Shown here piece after piece: positions 27,643 to 37,776 of a DNA stretch of 64,000 nt (position 1 is the first letter of the stretch; each line of letters opens with the position of its first letter). The DNA lies in assembly GCF_036404135.1 (NCBI RefSeq), contig NZ_DASWPE010000157.1, positions 20,703-84,702 of the forward strand. The letters run 5' to 3'. The stretch comes from Rhodopseudomonas_A sp036404135. GTDB taxonomy: Bacteria; Pseudomonadota; Alphaproteobacteria; Rhizobiales; Xanthobacteraceae. The notes under the pieces are model-generated. The model did not search any database. It was given only the letters and a program-made list of their open reading frames with translations, and was not told where the DNA came from. The position numbers were made by a program, and so were the translations under genes.

Positions 27643-27830
27643 TTTTTTTGTCCCGAGTATCGTTTTGTTGCTTTTTTTAAACCAGACGCCGCTCCTCTGC
27701 AGGAGAATTGCCTCGGTTGCCACCTCGCCCTGAGATCCCCCTCCGGCCAGATGTCAAGATGATTAGACGGCACGGGTCGTTTGAAGGCAAGCCAGTTCGC
27801 GCAGCGGTGGTGTCGCAGCGGGCAGAAAGT

Positions 27831-28688
27831 TCATGAAAAACACGAAAAGCGGTGGAATTCCTCCCGCAGCCGCCTGGCAATTCTCCCGGGCTTACCGTCG
27901 CCCACACGTTGTCCGTCGATCGCCACCACCGGCATCACGATCTGGCTGGAGGCGGTGACGAAGGCCTCGGCGGCGCCGTGCGCCTCCTGCGGCGTGAACG
28001 GCCGCTCCTCGAATCGCAGCTGCAACGCCGCCAGCGCCTCGATCAGCACCGCGCGGGTGATCCCGGCCAGGATACCGCTGTCCGCCGAGCGGGTCACCAC
28101 CCGGCCCTCCCGGGTGACGATCCAGGCGTTGCTGGAGGCGCCCTCGGTGACGTAGCCGTCGCCGTCGACATACCAGGCCTCATAGGCGCCGTGCTCGCGC
28201 GCCGCCTGTTTCGCCAGCACGTTGGGCAACAGCGCCACCGTCTTGATGGCGACCCGCGGCCAGCGATTCTCCGGATGCGTGATCACCTTGATGCCGTGCG
28301 CCGCGGTGTCCTGGTTCTTGGCGAAGTTCAGCGGCCGCGCGGTGACCACGATCGAGGGTTTCACCGAAGCCGGCGGGAAGCCGTGGTCGCGCCGCGCCAC
28401 GCCGCGGCTGACCTGCAGATAGACGATGCCGTAGCCGACCCGGTTGCGGCGGACCACTTCGCGCAGCACGATAAGCAGCGCCGACAGCGGCATCGGCAGC
28501 GCGATCCGCAATTCGCTCAAAGAGCGCTGCAGCCGCCCCATGTGCCTGGGGAAATCCACGATCCGGCCGCCGCGCACTTCGCAGACCTCGTAGACGCCGT
28601 CGGCGAACTGATAGCCGCGGTCCTCGATATTGACGCTGGCGTCGCGCAGATCCTGATAGCGGCCGTTGACATAGGCGATGCGAGCCAT
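27831..28688 (-). CDS. dat: D-amino-acid transaminase (class IV aminotransferase), 285 aa
   Basis: PLP enzyme of fold type IV. The Lys that binds PLP is in RVAIKTVALLPNVLAK, with EGASSNAWIV and SGILAGITRAVLIEA typical of D-alanine/branched-chain transaminases. NIEDRGYQFADGVYEV opens the domain. Its position between ntrX and hfq-hflX is common in rhizobia and relatives. A 134-bp gap containing a dispersed repeat separates it from ntrX, and 188 bp separate it from hfq. Confidence 0.9.
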   Translation of the reverse strand: MARIAYVNGRYQDLRDASVNIEDRGYQFADGVYEVCEVRGGRIVDFPRHMGRLQRSLSELRIALPMPLSALLIVLREVVRRNRVGYGIVYLQVSRGVARRDHGFPPASVKPSIVVTARPLNFAKNQDTAAHGIKVITHPENRWPRVAIKTVALLPNVLAKQAAREHGAYEAWYVDGDGYVTEGASSNAWIVTREGRVVTRSADSGILAGITRAVLIEALAALQLRFEERPFTPQEAHGAAEAFVTASSQIVMPVVAIDGQRVGDGKPGRIARRLREEFHRFSCFS

Positions 28689-28716
28689 TTGCTATTCCAA
28701 GTGTAACTAGAGCTAT

Positions 28717-28813
28717 TCCGGTTCTGATAGAATCAGAACCGGAGCTCTAGATTGTTATTTTGACGCGTTTTCTTCACGCGAACCGGGATCCACTTCGCTC
28801 GAAAACGCTTTAA
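28717..28813. repeat. Dispersed repeat with CCGGTTCTGAT hairpin and GAACCGGGATCCACTTCGCTCG core, copy A
   Basis: Begins with a near-perfect hairpin (CCGGTTCTGAT-AG-AATCAGAACCGG, 28717-28741), then CTCTAGATTGTTATTTTGACGC, ACGCGAACCGGGATCC and CACTTCGCTCGAAAACGCTT. A second copy of the second half, inverted, lies at 63797-63866 beside the IS481 fragment. Confidence 0.88.
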
Positions 28814-28822
28814 AGCTAACGC

Positions 28823-30193
28823 TCAGCCGACGCCGAGCGCCTTGAGCTTGCGATGCAGCGCCGAGCGCTCCATCCCGACGAATTCGGCGGTGCGCGAAAT
28901 GTTGCCGGAAAACCGGCTGATCTGCGCGATCAGATAGTCGCGTTCGAACACTTCGCGGGCCTCGCGCAGCGGCAGCCCCATGATGTGCTCGCCATTGTTG
29001 CCGGTCGGCATGGTCGGCACCATCGAGCCGACGTCCTGCGGCAGCATGTCCGCGGAGATGATCACCTCCGGGCCGCCGCCGGCGAGAATCATCACCCGCT
29101 CGACGTTGTTGCGCAATTGCCGGACGTTGCCCGGCCAAACATGCGACTGCAGCACCGCCATGGCGTCCTGCCCGATCTGGCGCTTCGGCAGCCCGGTGGC
29201 GAGCGAAATCTGGTCCATGAAATAGTCGATCAGTTCGGGGATGTCCTCGCGGCGCTCCGACAGTGGCGGCACCCGGATCGGCACCACCGAGAGCCGGTGA
29301 TAGAGGTCTTCACGAAAGCGGCCTTCGGCGATTTCCTCTTCGAGATTGCGCGCGGTCGAGGAGATGATGCGGACGTCGACATTGACCTTGATGGTGCCGC
29401 CGGCGCGCTGGAAGGTCTGGTCGACCAGTACCCGCAAAATCTTGTTCTGGGTCTCGCGCGGCATGTCGCCGATCTCGTCGATGAACAGCGTGCCGCCGTG
29501 GGCCTCTTCCAGCGCGCCGGCCTTGCGCGGCTGCTCGCCATTGCTCTGCTCGACGCCGAACAGTTCGACCTCCATGCGCTCCGGCGTGATCGCCGCGGCG
29601 TTGATCACCACGAACGGTCCCTCGGCGCGACCGGAGGCGTTGTGCAGCGTGCGCGCCGCCAATTCCTTGCCGGCGCCGGACGGTCCGACGATCAGGATCC
29701 GGCTGTTGGCTTTGGCCGCGCGCTCGATGGTCTGGCGCAGCTGGTTCATGCAGGCGGAATGCCCCATCAGCGTCGAGGCGATCGGCGCCTGCTGCTTCAG
29801 CTCCTTGACTTCGCGCTTCAGCCGCGAGGTCTCCAGCGCCCGCGTCGCCACCAGGATCAGCCGGTCCGACTTGAACGGCTTCTCGATGAAGTCGTAGGCG
29901 CCGCGCTTGATCGCCGCCACCGCGGTTTCGATGTTGCCGTGGCCGGAGATCATCACCACTGGCACGTCGGCGTGCTCGCGCTTGATCTGCTCCAGCAGTT
30001 GCAGGCCGTCGAGCTTGGAGCCCTGCAGCCAGATGTCGAGGAACACCAGATTGGGCCGCCGGTTCGACACCTCGGCCAGCGCCGAATCGCTGTCGCGCGC
30101 GGTGCGGGTGGTGAAGCCCTCATCCTCGAGGATGCCGGCGACGAGATCGCGGATATCGGCTTCGTCGTCGACAATCAGAATGTCATTGGCCAT
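28823..30193 (-). CDS. ntrX: Nitrogen assimilation response regulator NtrX (456 aa)
   Basis: Partner of NtrY. The receiver domain (about 4-115) has VDDEADI and the phospho-Asp in NLVFLDIW. The AAA+ domain (about 145-370) has Walker A VGPSGAGKE and Walker B GGTLFIDEIGDM, and a C-terminal Fis-type helix-turn-helix ends FVGMERSALHRKLKALGVG. The GAFTGA loop that touches sigma54 is absent (the matching stretch is VEQSNGEQPRKAGALEEA), as in other NtrX proteins, so it may not open sigma54 promoters. Gap to ntrY is 17 bp. Confidence 0.96.
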   Translation of the reverse strand: MANDILIVDDEADIRDLVAGILEDEGFTTRTARDSDSALAEVSNRRPNLVFLDIWLQGSKLDGLQLLEQIKREHADVPVVMISGHGNIETAVAAIKRGAYDFIEKPFKSDRLILVATRALETSRLKREVKELKQQAPIASTLMGHSACMNQLRQTIERAAKANSRILIVGPSGAGKELAARTLHNASGRAEGPFVVINAAAITPERMEVELFGVEQSNGEQPRKAGALEEAHGGTLFIDEIGDMPRETQNKILRVLVDQTFQRAGGTIKVNVDVRIISSTARNLEEEIAEGRFREDLYHRLSVVPIRVPPLSERREDIPELIDYFMDQISLATGLPKRQIGQDAMAVLQSHVWPGNVRQLRNNVERVMILAGGGPEVIISADMLPQDVGSMVPTMPTGNNGEHIMGLPLREAREVFERDYLIAQISRFSGNISRTAEFVGMERSALHRKLKALGVG

Positions 30194-30210
30194 GGGTCGC
30201 GCCTGTCATT

Positions 30211-32562
30211 TTAGTTGCCGCTGGTGACGGGGATTTTCGATTCGCCGGGCATCGAGATCGCCGGCTGGCTGGGCTGCTCTTTCGGCGGCTGCCCGGAGAT
30301 CGAGAAGCGCAGCCGCATCCAGGCGCCGCGCTGCTGCTCGGGGCGGATGTTGGAAGCGTCGTTGAGCTCGATGGCGCCGCCATGATCCGCCAGCACCCGG
30401 CCGACGATGGCGAGCCCGAGCCCGGTGCCCTTTTCGCGGGTGGTGACGTAGGGCTCCAAGAGCCGCGACCGCGCGGTCTTCGGCAGCCCGATGCCATTGT
30501 CGATGACGTCGATCACGATGTCCTCGCCCTCGCGCGCGGCGACCACCTCGATCTTGCCCTTGCCGAGTTCCTCGGCCGGCACCGCCTCGATCGCCTCGGT
30601 GGCGTTCTTGATGATGTTGGTCAGAGCCTGCGAGATCAGCCGGCGGTCGAACCGCGCCCGCATCGGTTCGTCCTTGATCTCGGCTGCGATGTCGATGTCC
30701 GGATGGCCGACCCGCATCAGGAACACGGTCTGCCGCACGGTGTCGGCGACGTCCTCGCCTTCGATCACCGGCTTCGGCATCCGCGCGAAGCGCGAGAATT
30801 CGTCGACCATGCGGCGGATGTCGTCGACCTGGCGGATGATGGTGTCGGTGCACTGCTCGAAGATGCCCTTGTCCTCGACGATCAGCTTGCCGAATTTGCG
30901 CTTGATGCGTTCGGCCGAGAGCTGGATCGGGGTCAGCGGGTTCTTGATCTCGTGGGCGATGCGGCGGGCGACGTCAGCCCAGGCGGAGGTGCGCTGCGCC
31001 GACACCAGCTCGGTGATGTCGTCCAGCGTGATGATGTAGCTGTCCTGCGAGTGGCTGGTCTGCTCAGCGCTGATCCGCACCGACAGGTTGCGCTCATGGC
31101 CCTCGCGGTTGATGGTGACCTGGCCCTGCAACAGCCGCTGCGCGCTCTCCCGCGCGGTCTTCATCATCTCGTCGAGTTCGGGAATGATCTCGGTCAGAGG
31201 ATGGCCGAGCGTTTCGGATTCCGAGTGCCCGATCAGCTTCTCCGCCGAGCGGTTCAGCACGCCGATCGAGCCCGAGGCGTCGACCCCGATGATGCCGGCG
31301 GAGGCTGACGACAGCACCGCTTCGATGAAGCGGCGGCGGCTGTCGATCACCTCGCTGGCGCTGACCAGTTCGTCGCGCTGGCTGCGCAATTCCTGCGTCA
31401 TCTTGTTGAAGGTCTCGCCGAGATGCGCGAGGTCGCCTTCGGATTTGATCACCGGCACCTGGACGTCGAGGTCGCCGGTCGACACCATGTTGGCGGCGCC
31501 CATCAGCCTTCGGATCGGCGCCACCAGCCAGTTGGCGAAATTCAGCCCGATCAGCACCGACGACATCAGCACGGTGAGCGCGATCACCGTGAACATCAGC
31601 GCGAACGCCACCTGCACCCCGAGCCGGCGGGATTCCACTTCGGCGTATTCGGCGACGCTGGCCTGGGTCTGGCGCAACTGCGCCACCACCCGCGGATCGA
31701 GCAGCCGCGCGACATAGAGGAAGGTGTCGTCGAAGGCGCGCAGCCTTATCACCGCAGCGACGTAATTGGCCTCGATGAACACCGCGATCTGCGGCTCGTT
31801 CTCGTCGACATTGCTGAGGAATTCCGGCGCCGGGGTGTCGAAGTCCTGGCGGATGCCGGTCTGCGCCGATTCCAGGATGTTGCGGTCCTTGTCGATCAGC
31901 ATGGCGCCGGGAAGATTGCGCGACGCCGCACTCGCGGTCAGCAATTCGCGGAAGGTCTGGCGGTCCTGATCGAACAGCGGCCGGGCGTGGGTGATGTCGG
32001 CGGCCATGCCGATGATGTCGCCGCGGATCAGTTGCGCGTGCTCGTGCAGATAGGCGTTGGCGACGATCAGCGAATTCTGGATCACCGCGCGGGTCGGCCC
32101 GGAGAACAGCTTGTCGAGACCGCGGTCGATGGTGACGTTGGCGACGATCGACACCAGCACCGCCGGCAGCACCGCGATCACCGAGAACAGGCTGACGATC
32201 TGCACATGCAGCCGTGCCGCGGCGCGGCCGCGGCGGCGCGCCTGCACCACCTGCCACAGTTCGCGGACGATGATCAGCACCAGCAGCAGCACGGTGCCGG
32301 CGTTGATCATCAGGAAGGTGATCACCACCTGCCGGGTCGGCGCGATCGGGGTCAGCCCGGTCAGCACCACGAAGGTCAGGAACGCCGACGTCAGCGCCAG
32401 CGCCACCGCGAACGGCGCCAACAGCTTGCGCAGCGTGCGCCGGCGCGGCTCGGCCTTGTGCGGTTCGGAAGATGGGGCCGCCGTATCTGCGCTGGTCATA
32501 CCGGAACTGGGGGTGAGCGTGGAACGCTGCCGGGCTGCGCGGACACGCGCCGACTGATGCAT
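30211..32562 (-). CDS. ntrY: Nitrogen regulation sensor histidine kinase NtrY (783 aa)
   Basis: Membrane sensor. Three helices lie near the N terminus (about residues 45-150), then a periplasmic sensing segment, a fourth helix near 320-350, HAMP, PAS (SSASAGIIGVDASGSI), HisKA with the phospho-His in RRIAHEIKNPLTPIQ, and HATPase with NGIGLP and GTGLGLAIVGR. The first ATG is at 32562; the frame is open seven codons further to a TTG at 32583. It follows ntrC by 120 bp and precedes ntrX by 17 bp. Confidence 0.95.
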   Translation of the reverse strand: MHQSARVRAARQRSTLTPSSGMTSADTAAPSSEPHKAEPRRRTLRKLLAPFAVALALTSAFLTFVVLTGLTPIAPTRQVVITFLMINAGTVLLLVLIIVRELWQVVQARRRGRAAARLHVQIVSLFSVIAVLPAVLVSIVANVTIDRGLDKLFSGPTRAVIQNSLIVANAYLHEHAQLIRGDIIGMAADITHARPLFDQDRQTFRELLTASAASRNLPGAMLIDKDRNILESAQTGIRQDFDTPAPEFLSNVDENEPQIAVFIEANYVAAVIRLRAFDDTFLYVARLLDPRVVAQLRQTQASVAEYAEVESRRLGVQVAFALMFTVIALTVLMSSVLIGLNFANWLVAPIRRLMGAANMVSTGDLDVQVPVIKSEGDLAHLGETFNKMTQELRSQRDELVSASEVIDSRRRFIEAVLSSASAGIIGVDASGSIGVLNRSAEKLIGHSESETLGHPLTEIIPELDEMMKTARESAQRLLQGQVTINREGHERNLSVRISAEQTSHSQDSYIITLDDITELVSAQRTSAWADVARRIAHEIKNPLTPIQLSAERIKRKFGKLIVEDKGIFEQCTDTIIRQVDDIRRMVDEFSRFARMPKPVIEGEDVADTVRQTVFLMRVGHPDIDIAAEIKDEPMRARFDRRLISQALTNIIKNATEAIEAVPAEELGKGKIEVVAAREGEDIVIDVIDNGIGLPKTARSRLLEPYVTTREKGTGLGLAIVGRVLADHGGAIELNDASNIRPEQQRGAWMRLRFSISGQPPKEQPSQPAISMPGESKIPVTSGN

Positions 32563-32682
32563 TCCTACAACAATGTTGCTCAATTACGACAATTCCGCGG
32601 CACCATCCGCCGCGAAATTTCGCCTCATCCGGGCATTTGTTGTGGATTGCTCCGATTGAGACGCAATCCGGCGCCGCAAGGT

Positions 32683-34125
32683 TCAACCGCCGCTGCGATA
32701 GACCTGGATGTCGAGGTCGCGGATCTTCTTGCGCAGCGTATTGCGGTTGAGACCGAGCAGATCGGCGGCGCGGATCTGATTGCCGCGGGTCGCCGCCAGC
32801 GCCGCGGTCAAGAGCGGCACCTCGATCTCGCGCAGGATGCGGTGATACAGCCCGGGCGGCGGCACGCCGTTCGGGAAGCTGGAAAAGTGCGACGACAGGT
32901 AGGTCTCGACCGCGCCGCCGAGATTGTCGACGGTGTTGGAGATGCTGCCGCCGGACACCACCGCGGGCGGCGCCAGTTCGCCGTCGATCACCGGGCCGGT
33001 GATCACCTCCTGCGGGTACAGCGCCGCAAGCCGCCGCGCCAGATTCTCCAATTCGCGGACGTTGCCGGGCCAGCGGTGCTGCTTCAGCCGCTCCAGCGCC
33101 ATGGCGTCGAGCTTCTTGGCCGGCAGGCCGTCCTTCTCGGCCAGCGCGAAGAAGTGCCGCACCAGGTCGGGCAGATCCTCGATGTGTTCGCGCAACGGCG
33201 GCAGCCGCAGCGGCACCACGTTGAGCCGGAAGAACAGATCTTCGCGGAACAGGCCCTGCTGGATCAGTATCCGCAGATCCTTGTTGGAGGCCGCGACGAT
33301 GCGGACGTCGGTCTTGATCGGGGTGCGGCCGCCGACCGTGGTGTATTCGCCCTGCTGCAACACCCGCAGCAGCCGGGTCTGCGCTTCCATCGGCATGTCG
33401 CCGATCTCGTCGAGAAACAGCGTGCCGCCCTCGGCCTGCTCGAAGCGGCCCGAGGCGCGGGTGTTGGCGCCGGTGAAGGCGCCGCGCTCATGGCCGAACA
33501 ATTCCGATTCGATCAGGTCGCGCGGGATCGCCGCCATGTTGACCGCGACGAACGGGCCGTTGCGGCGCTTGCCGTAGTCGTGCAGCGCGCGCGCCACCAG
33601 TTCCTTGCCGGTGCCACTCTCGCCGGAGATCATCACCGTGAGGTCGGTCTGCATCAGCCGCGCCAGCACCCGGTAGATCTCCTGCATCGCCGGCGAGCGG
33701 CCGACCAAGGGAATCGAATCGAATTCGGAATCGTCGGCGTGGCTGGCGCCGCGGTCCTTCGGCTCGGCCAGAGCGCGGCCGACGATGGCGATCAGCTCCT
33801 TCAGGTCGAACGGCTTCGGCAGATATTCATAAGCGCCGCGCTCGGAGGCGCGGATCGCGGTCATGAAGGTGTTCTGCGCGCTCATCACGATGACCGGCAG
33901 ATTGGGCCGCATCTTCTTGATCCGCGGCAACAGGTCGAAGGCGTTTTCGTCCGGCATCACCACGTCGGTAATCACCAGATCGCCCTCGCCCTGGCTGACC
34001 CAGCGCCACAGCGTCGCGGCGTTGCCGGTCAGCCGCACCTCGTATCCGGCACGCGACAGCGCCTGATTGAGCACCGTGCGAATGGCGGTGTCGTCGTCGG
34101 CGACAAGAATACTACCTGCGGGCAT
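32683..34125 (-). CDS. ntrC: Nitrogen regulatory response regulator NtrC (480 aa)
   Basis: Sigma54 enhancer-binding protein. The receiver has VADDDTAI and the phospho-Asp in DLVITDVVMPDE. The AAA+ domain has GESGTGKE, the sigma54 loop ERGAFTGA, GGTLFLDEIGDMP and the R-finger region. A Fis-type helix-turn-helix ends the protein (RAADLLGLNRNTLRKKIRDL). It begins 9 bp after ntrB and is phosphorylated by NtrB under nitrogen limitation. Confidence 0.97.
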   Translation of the reverse strand: MPAGSILVADDDTAIRTVLNQALSRAGYEVRLTGNAATLWRWVSQGEGDLVITDVVMPDENAFDLLPRIKKMRPNLPVIVMSAQNTFMTAIRASERGAYEYLPKPFDLKELIAIVGRALAEPKDRGASHADDSEFDSIPLVGRSPAMQEIYRVLARLMQTDLTVMISGESGTGKELVARALHDYGKRRNGPFVAVNMAAIPRDLIESELFGHERGAFTGANTRASGRFEQAEGGTLFLDEIGDMPMEAQTRLLRVLQQGEYTTVGGRTPIKTDVRIVAASNKDLRILIQQGLFREDLFFRLNVVPLRLPPLREHIEDLPDLVRHFFALAEKDGLPAKKLDAMALERLKQHRWPGNVRELENLARRLAALYPQEVITGPVIDGELAPPAVVSGGSISNTVDNLGGAVETYLSSHFSSFPNGVPPPGLYHRILREIEVPLLTAALAATRGNQIRAADLLGLNRNTLRKKIRDLDIQVYRSGG

Positions 34126-34134
34126 TGTCAGTCC

Positions 34135-35307
34135 TCATCTTGCATCCTGGGCGGCACGGGACGACGCCGGCGCGTCGTCGCCAAGGCCTTGATTGTAATT
34201 TTTTGCGGTGTTGTACATCGGCAGCAGCACCCGGAACGTGGTCTTGCGCGGCTGCGACTCGCATTCGATGATGCCGCCGTGATCGCCGACGATCTTGGCG
34301 ACCAGCGCCAGCCCCAGCCCGGAGCCCGACGGCTTGGTGGTGACGAACGGGTCGAACAGGTTCGGCAAAAAGTCTTCCGGCACGCCGGGACCGTTGTCCT
34401 TGACGCAGAATTCCAGCGGCAGCGACACCCGGGATTTCTTGCCCGGCACCGACAGCCGCACGCCGGGGCGGAACGCGGTGGTGAGCTGGATCTCGCCATC
34501 GGTGCCGAGATCGACCACGGCTTCGGCGGCGTTCTTCACCAGGTTGAGAAACACCTGGATCAGTTGATCCTGATTGGCCAACACCGGCGGCAGCGAAGGG
34601 TCGTAATCCGAGGTGAATTTGATGTTGCGGGCGAAGCCGGACTGCGCCAGGCGCTTCACATGATCCAGCACCGAATGGATGTTGACCGGGCCGCGCGCCA
34701 CCGGGCGCTCGTCGCCGAACACCTCCATGCGGTCGACCAGCGTGACGATGCGATCGGCCTCGTCGCAGATCAGCCGGGTCAGCATGCGGTCTTCGGAGGA
34801 CGCCGCCTGCTCCAACAGTTGCGCGGCGCCGCGAATCCCGGACAGCGGGTTCTTGATCTCGTGCGCCAGCATCGCCGCCAGCGCGATCACCGAGCGCGCG
34901 GCGCTGCGATGGGTGAGCTGGCGGTCCATCTTGTCGGCGATGGTGCGCTCCTGCAGCATCACCACGATATGGCCGGGGCGTTCGGCGAACGGCGCGACGT
35001 GCAGATCGACCTGGCGGTCGCCGCCATTGCGCGGCGTGCCGAGATCGACCTTGTATTCGTTGACCGGCGAGCCGGAGGCGCGAACTTGATCGATCAGCGC
35101 CAGCAACGGGCTGCCGAACGGCACCAGCTCGGTCAGCGACTGCCGGCGCAGCAGTTGGGTGGAAATCTCGAAGAAGGATTCCGCGGCCATGTTGGCGTCG
35201 ACGATCTTGCCGTCGGGCGCCACCAGCATCACCGGATTCGGCAGCGCGTTGAGGATGGCATCGCCATCGGTATGCGCGATGCGGCGCGATTCAGCGGCGC
35301 TACTCAT
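34135..35307 (-). CDS. ntrB: Nitrogen regulation sensor kinase NtrB (390 aa)
   Basis: Soluble kinase/phosphatase for NtrC controlled by PII proteins. A PAS domain (ILNALPNPVMLVAPDGKIVDAN) is followed by HisKA with AAMLAHEIKNPLSGIRGAAQLLE and HATPase with NLVKNAAEA, DNGPGVPED and GSGLGLALVAK. The start at 35307 overlaps the dusB stop (ATGA). Confidence 0.97.
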   Translation of the reverse strand: MSSAAESRRIAHTDGDAILNALPNPVMLVAPDGKIVDANMAAESFFEISTQLLRRQSLTELVPFGSPLLALIDQVRASGSPVNEYKVDLGTPRNGGDRQVDLHVAPFAERPGHIVVMLQERTIADKMDRQLTHRSAARSVIALAAMLAHEIKNPLSGIRGAAQLLEQAASSEDRMLTRLICDEADRIVTLVDRMEVFGDERPVARGPVNIHSVLDHVKRLAQSGFARNIKFTSDYDPSLPPVLANQDQLIQVFLNLVKNAAEAVVDLGTDGEIQLTTAFRPGVRLSVPGKKSRVSLPLEFCVKDNGPGVPEDFLPNLFDPFVTTKPSGSGLGLALVAKIVGDHGGIIECESQPRKTTFRVLLPMYNTAKNYNQGLGDDAPASSRAAQDAR

Positions 35308-36374
35308 GCGGCGGCCCTCCAGGCAAAATCATCAAACGCGTCCACCAGCGCGCGGCGCACCGCGGCGGGATCCTCGGCGGTGAGAATCCGCTGGCGCCAG
35401 GATTTCAGCGCCGCCGGCTCGGCGTCGGCGGCGCGCGCGGCGACCTCAAGCGACCAGCCCAGATGCTTGCGGGCGTGGCGCAGGCCGACCTGCACGCCGT
35501 ACAGCCTCAGCAGATCGTCATACAGCGCCAATAGATAGTTCAGTTGCTCGGGCAGTGCCGGCGGCAGCTCGGCGACGCCGGTCTGCAGCTGCCGGCCGAT
35601 CTGCCCCGGCAGCCAGGGCTGGCCCTGCGCGCCGCGGCCGATCATCACCGCGTCGGCGCCGGACTGCCGCAGCGCCTCGACCGCGGCCTGAAACGAGGTG
35701 ATATCGCCGTTGACCACCAGCGGCAGCGCGGTCGCCTCGCGCACCGCGCGCACCGCGGCCCAATCCGCCGTGCCCTTGTAGAACTGATTGCGGGTGCGGC
35801 CGTGCACGGTGATCAGCTGCACGCCGGCGGCCTCGGCGCGGCGCGCCAGCTCCGGGGCGTTGAGGCAGTCGCGGTCCCAGCCGAGCCGCATCTTCAGCGT
35901 CACCGGCACCCGCACCGCGGCCACCGTGGCCTCGATCAGCGTCAACGCGTGGTCGAGGTCGCGCATCAGGGCCGAGCCGGACTGCCCACTGCCGCCGGTG
36001 ACGTGGCGCGCCGGGCAGCCCATGTTGATATCGATCAGCTCGGCGCCGCCGGCCTCGGCAATGCGGGCGCCCTCGGCCATCCAGCGCGCCTGGCAGCCGG
36101 CGAGCTGCACCACATGCGGACCGATGCCGGCGGTGTCGCAGCGCCGCACCGACATCGCCCGGCCGCGCGCCAGATCGTCGCTGGCGGTCATTTCCGATAC
36201 CACCAGGCCGGCGCCCAGCGCCGCGGTGAGACGTCGGAACGGCGCGTCGGTGATGCCGGACATGGGGGCCAGGAATGCCCTGTTCACCACCTCAACAACG
36301 CCAATTTGCAACGCCGGATGACATGTGAAAGGAGAGGTGGTCACAGCCTTCTCGTGGTTCGGCGACGGCAACAT
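35304..36374 (-). CDS. dusB: tRNA-dihydrouridine synthase, NifR3/DusB type (356 aa)
   Basis: Flavin enzyme reducing uridine to dihydrouridine in tRNA. It has FLAPMSGITDAPFRRL, VVQLAGCQ, INMGCPARHVTGG with the catalytic Cys, KMRLGWD, ITVHGRTRNQFYKG and IGRGAQGQPW. Cotranscription of dusB ahead of ntrB is standard in alphaproteobacteria. The ATG at 36374 gives a 25-residue leader before the conserved domain; a later start is possible. Confidence 0.95.
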   Translation of the reverse strand: MLPSPNHEKAVTTSPFTCHPALQIGVVEVVNRAFLAPMSGITDAPFRRLTAALGAGLVVSEMTASDDLARGRAMSVRRCDTAGIGPHVVQLAGCQARWMAEGARIAEAGGAELIDINMGCPARHVTGGSGQSGSALMRDLDHALTLIEATVAAVRVPVTLKMRLGWDRDCLNAPELARRAEAAGVQLITVHGRTRNQFYKGTADWAAVRAVREATALPLVVNGDITSFQAAVEALRQSGADAVMIGRGAQGQPWLPGQIGRQLQTGVAELPPALPEQLNYLLALYDDLLRLYGVQVGLRHARKHLGWSLEVAARAADAEPAALKSWRQRILTAEDPAAVRRALVDAFDDFAWRAAA

Positions 36375-36572
36375 TGCGTCGTCTCGCGCTCAAATCTTGA
36401 GCAAAAATTTCATGTGCCTACAGTTTAGCCAATTCCATCAGACTTGCAAGTGCATTGCAGCAATCGCCTGACGATTTGCCGTCATTCTGCGGTGAATCGT
36501 GATGTTTTTGTGCCCCGCCGTGGTAAGTGCTTCGCCTCGCCCATCCTCCCCTCCCCTTCGCTGTGACTGCTG

Positions 36573-37775
36573 ATGCCGATGTCCAACCCCAAGAAAACTG
36601 CCGCAATTATCGTCGCCGGCGGCCGCGGCCTCCGTGCCGGCGCCGGCGGGCCGAAGCAGTACCGCACATTGGCCGGGCAGCCGGTCATTTTTCGGGCAAT
36701 GCAGCCGTTTTGCACGCATTCCGAGATTTTCGCGGTGCAGCCGGTCACCAGCCCCGACGATTCCGAGCTATTCCAGCAGGCGGTCGCCGGCCTGAGCTAC
36801 CAGCCGCCCGCCGCCGGCGGCGCCACACGGCAGGGCTCGGTCCGCGCCGGCCTCGAAGCCTTGGCCGACCAGGCGCCGGACATCGTGCTGATTCACGACG
36901 CGGCGCGGCCGTTCGTCGACGCCGCCTTGATCTCGCGGGCGATCAAGGCCGCCGAGATCACCGGCGCCGCGGTGCCGGCGGTCGCGGTCACCGATACCAT
37001 CAAGCTGATCGGCGACACCGGCCTGGTCGAGGCCACCCCGGAGCGCGCCCGGTTGCGCATCGCGCAGACCCCGCAGGCGTTCTGCTTCGACGTCATTCTC
37101 GATGCGCACCGCCGCGCCGCGCGCGAGGGCCGCGACGATTTCACCGACGACGCGGCGCTCGCGGAATGGGCGGGATTGACGGTGGCGACCTTTGAAGGCG
37201 ATGTTGCGAACATGAAGCTGACCACTCCGCAAGATTTCGTCCGCGAGGAAACCCGCCTCGGCGCGCTGCTCGGCGATATCCGCACCGGCACCGGCTACGA
37301 CGTCCACGCCTTCGGCGACGGCGACCACGTCTGGCTGTGCGGGCTCAAGGTGCCGCACAATCGCGGCTTCCTGGCGCATTCCGACGGCGACGTCGGGCTG
37401 CACGCGCTGGTCGACGCCATCCTCGGCGCCTTGGCCGACGGCGACATCGGCTCGCACTTCCCGCCGACCGATCCGCAATGGAAGGGGGCGGCCTCCGACA
37501 AATTCCTGAAATACGCCATCGACCGCGTCACCGCGCGCGGCGGCGGCATCGCCAATCTCGAAGTCACCATGATCTGCGAGCGGCCGAAGATCGGCCCGCT
37601 GCGCGAGGCGATGCGGCAACGCATCGCCGAAATCACCGGGCTGCCGGTGGCGCGGATCGCGGTGAAGGCCACCACCAGCGAGCGGCTCGGCTTCACCGGC
37701 CGCGAGGAAGGCATCGCCGCCACCGCTTCAGCGACGCTGCGGCTGCCGTGGGGCGCCAACGGACTGGCGGATTGA
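36573..37775 (+). CDS. ispDF: Bifunctional IspD/IspF isoprenoid enzyme (400 aa)
   Basis: Fusion of two non-consecutive MEP-pathway steps. IspD (about 8-230): IIVAGGRGLRAGAGGPKQY, HDAARPFVD, QTPQAF. IspF (about 240-395): RTGTGYDVHAFG, HSDGDVGLHALVDAILGALADGDIG with metal-binding Asp/His, and KATTSERLGFTGREEGI. The fusion is typical of alphaproteobacteria. It is divergent from dusB across 198 bp and is followed after one base by cinA. A second ATG two codons in (36579) is equally possible. Confidence 0.97.
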   Translation: MPMSNPKKTAAIIVAGGRGLRAGAGGPKQYRTLAGQPVIFRAMQPFCTHSEIFAVQPVTSPDDSELFQQAVAGLSYQPPAAGGATRQGSVRAGLEALADQAPDIVLIHDAARPFVDAALISRAIKAAEITGAAVPAVAVTDTIKLIGDTGLVEATPERARLRIAQTPQAFCFDVILDAHRRAAREGRDDFTDDAALAEWAGLTVATFEGDVANMKLTTPQDFVREETRLGALLGDIRTGTGYDVHAFGDGDHVWLCGLKVPHNRGFLAHSDGDVGLHALVDAILGALADGDIGSHFPPTDPQWKGAASDKFLKYAIDRVTARGGGIANLEVTMICERPKIGPLREAMRQRIAEITGLPVARIAVKATTSERLGFTGREEGIAATASATLRLPWGANGLAD

Positions 37776-37776
37776 G

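Noticed and set aside
28823..30193. NtrX as a damaged sigma54 activator because GAFTGA is missing
   Set aside because: Loss of GAFTGA is, to my knowledge, normal for NtrX proteins, so it is not evidence of decay.
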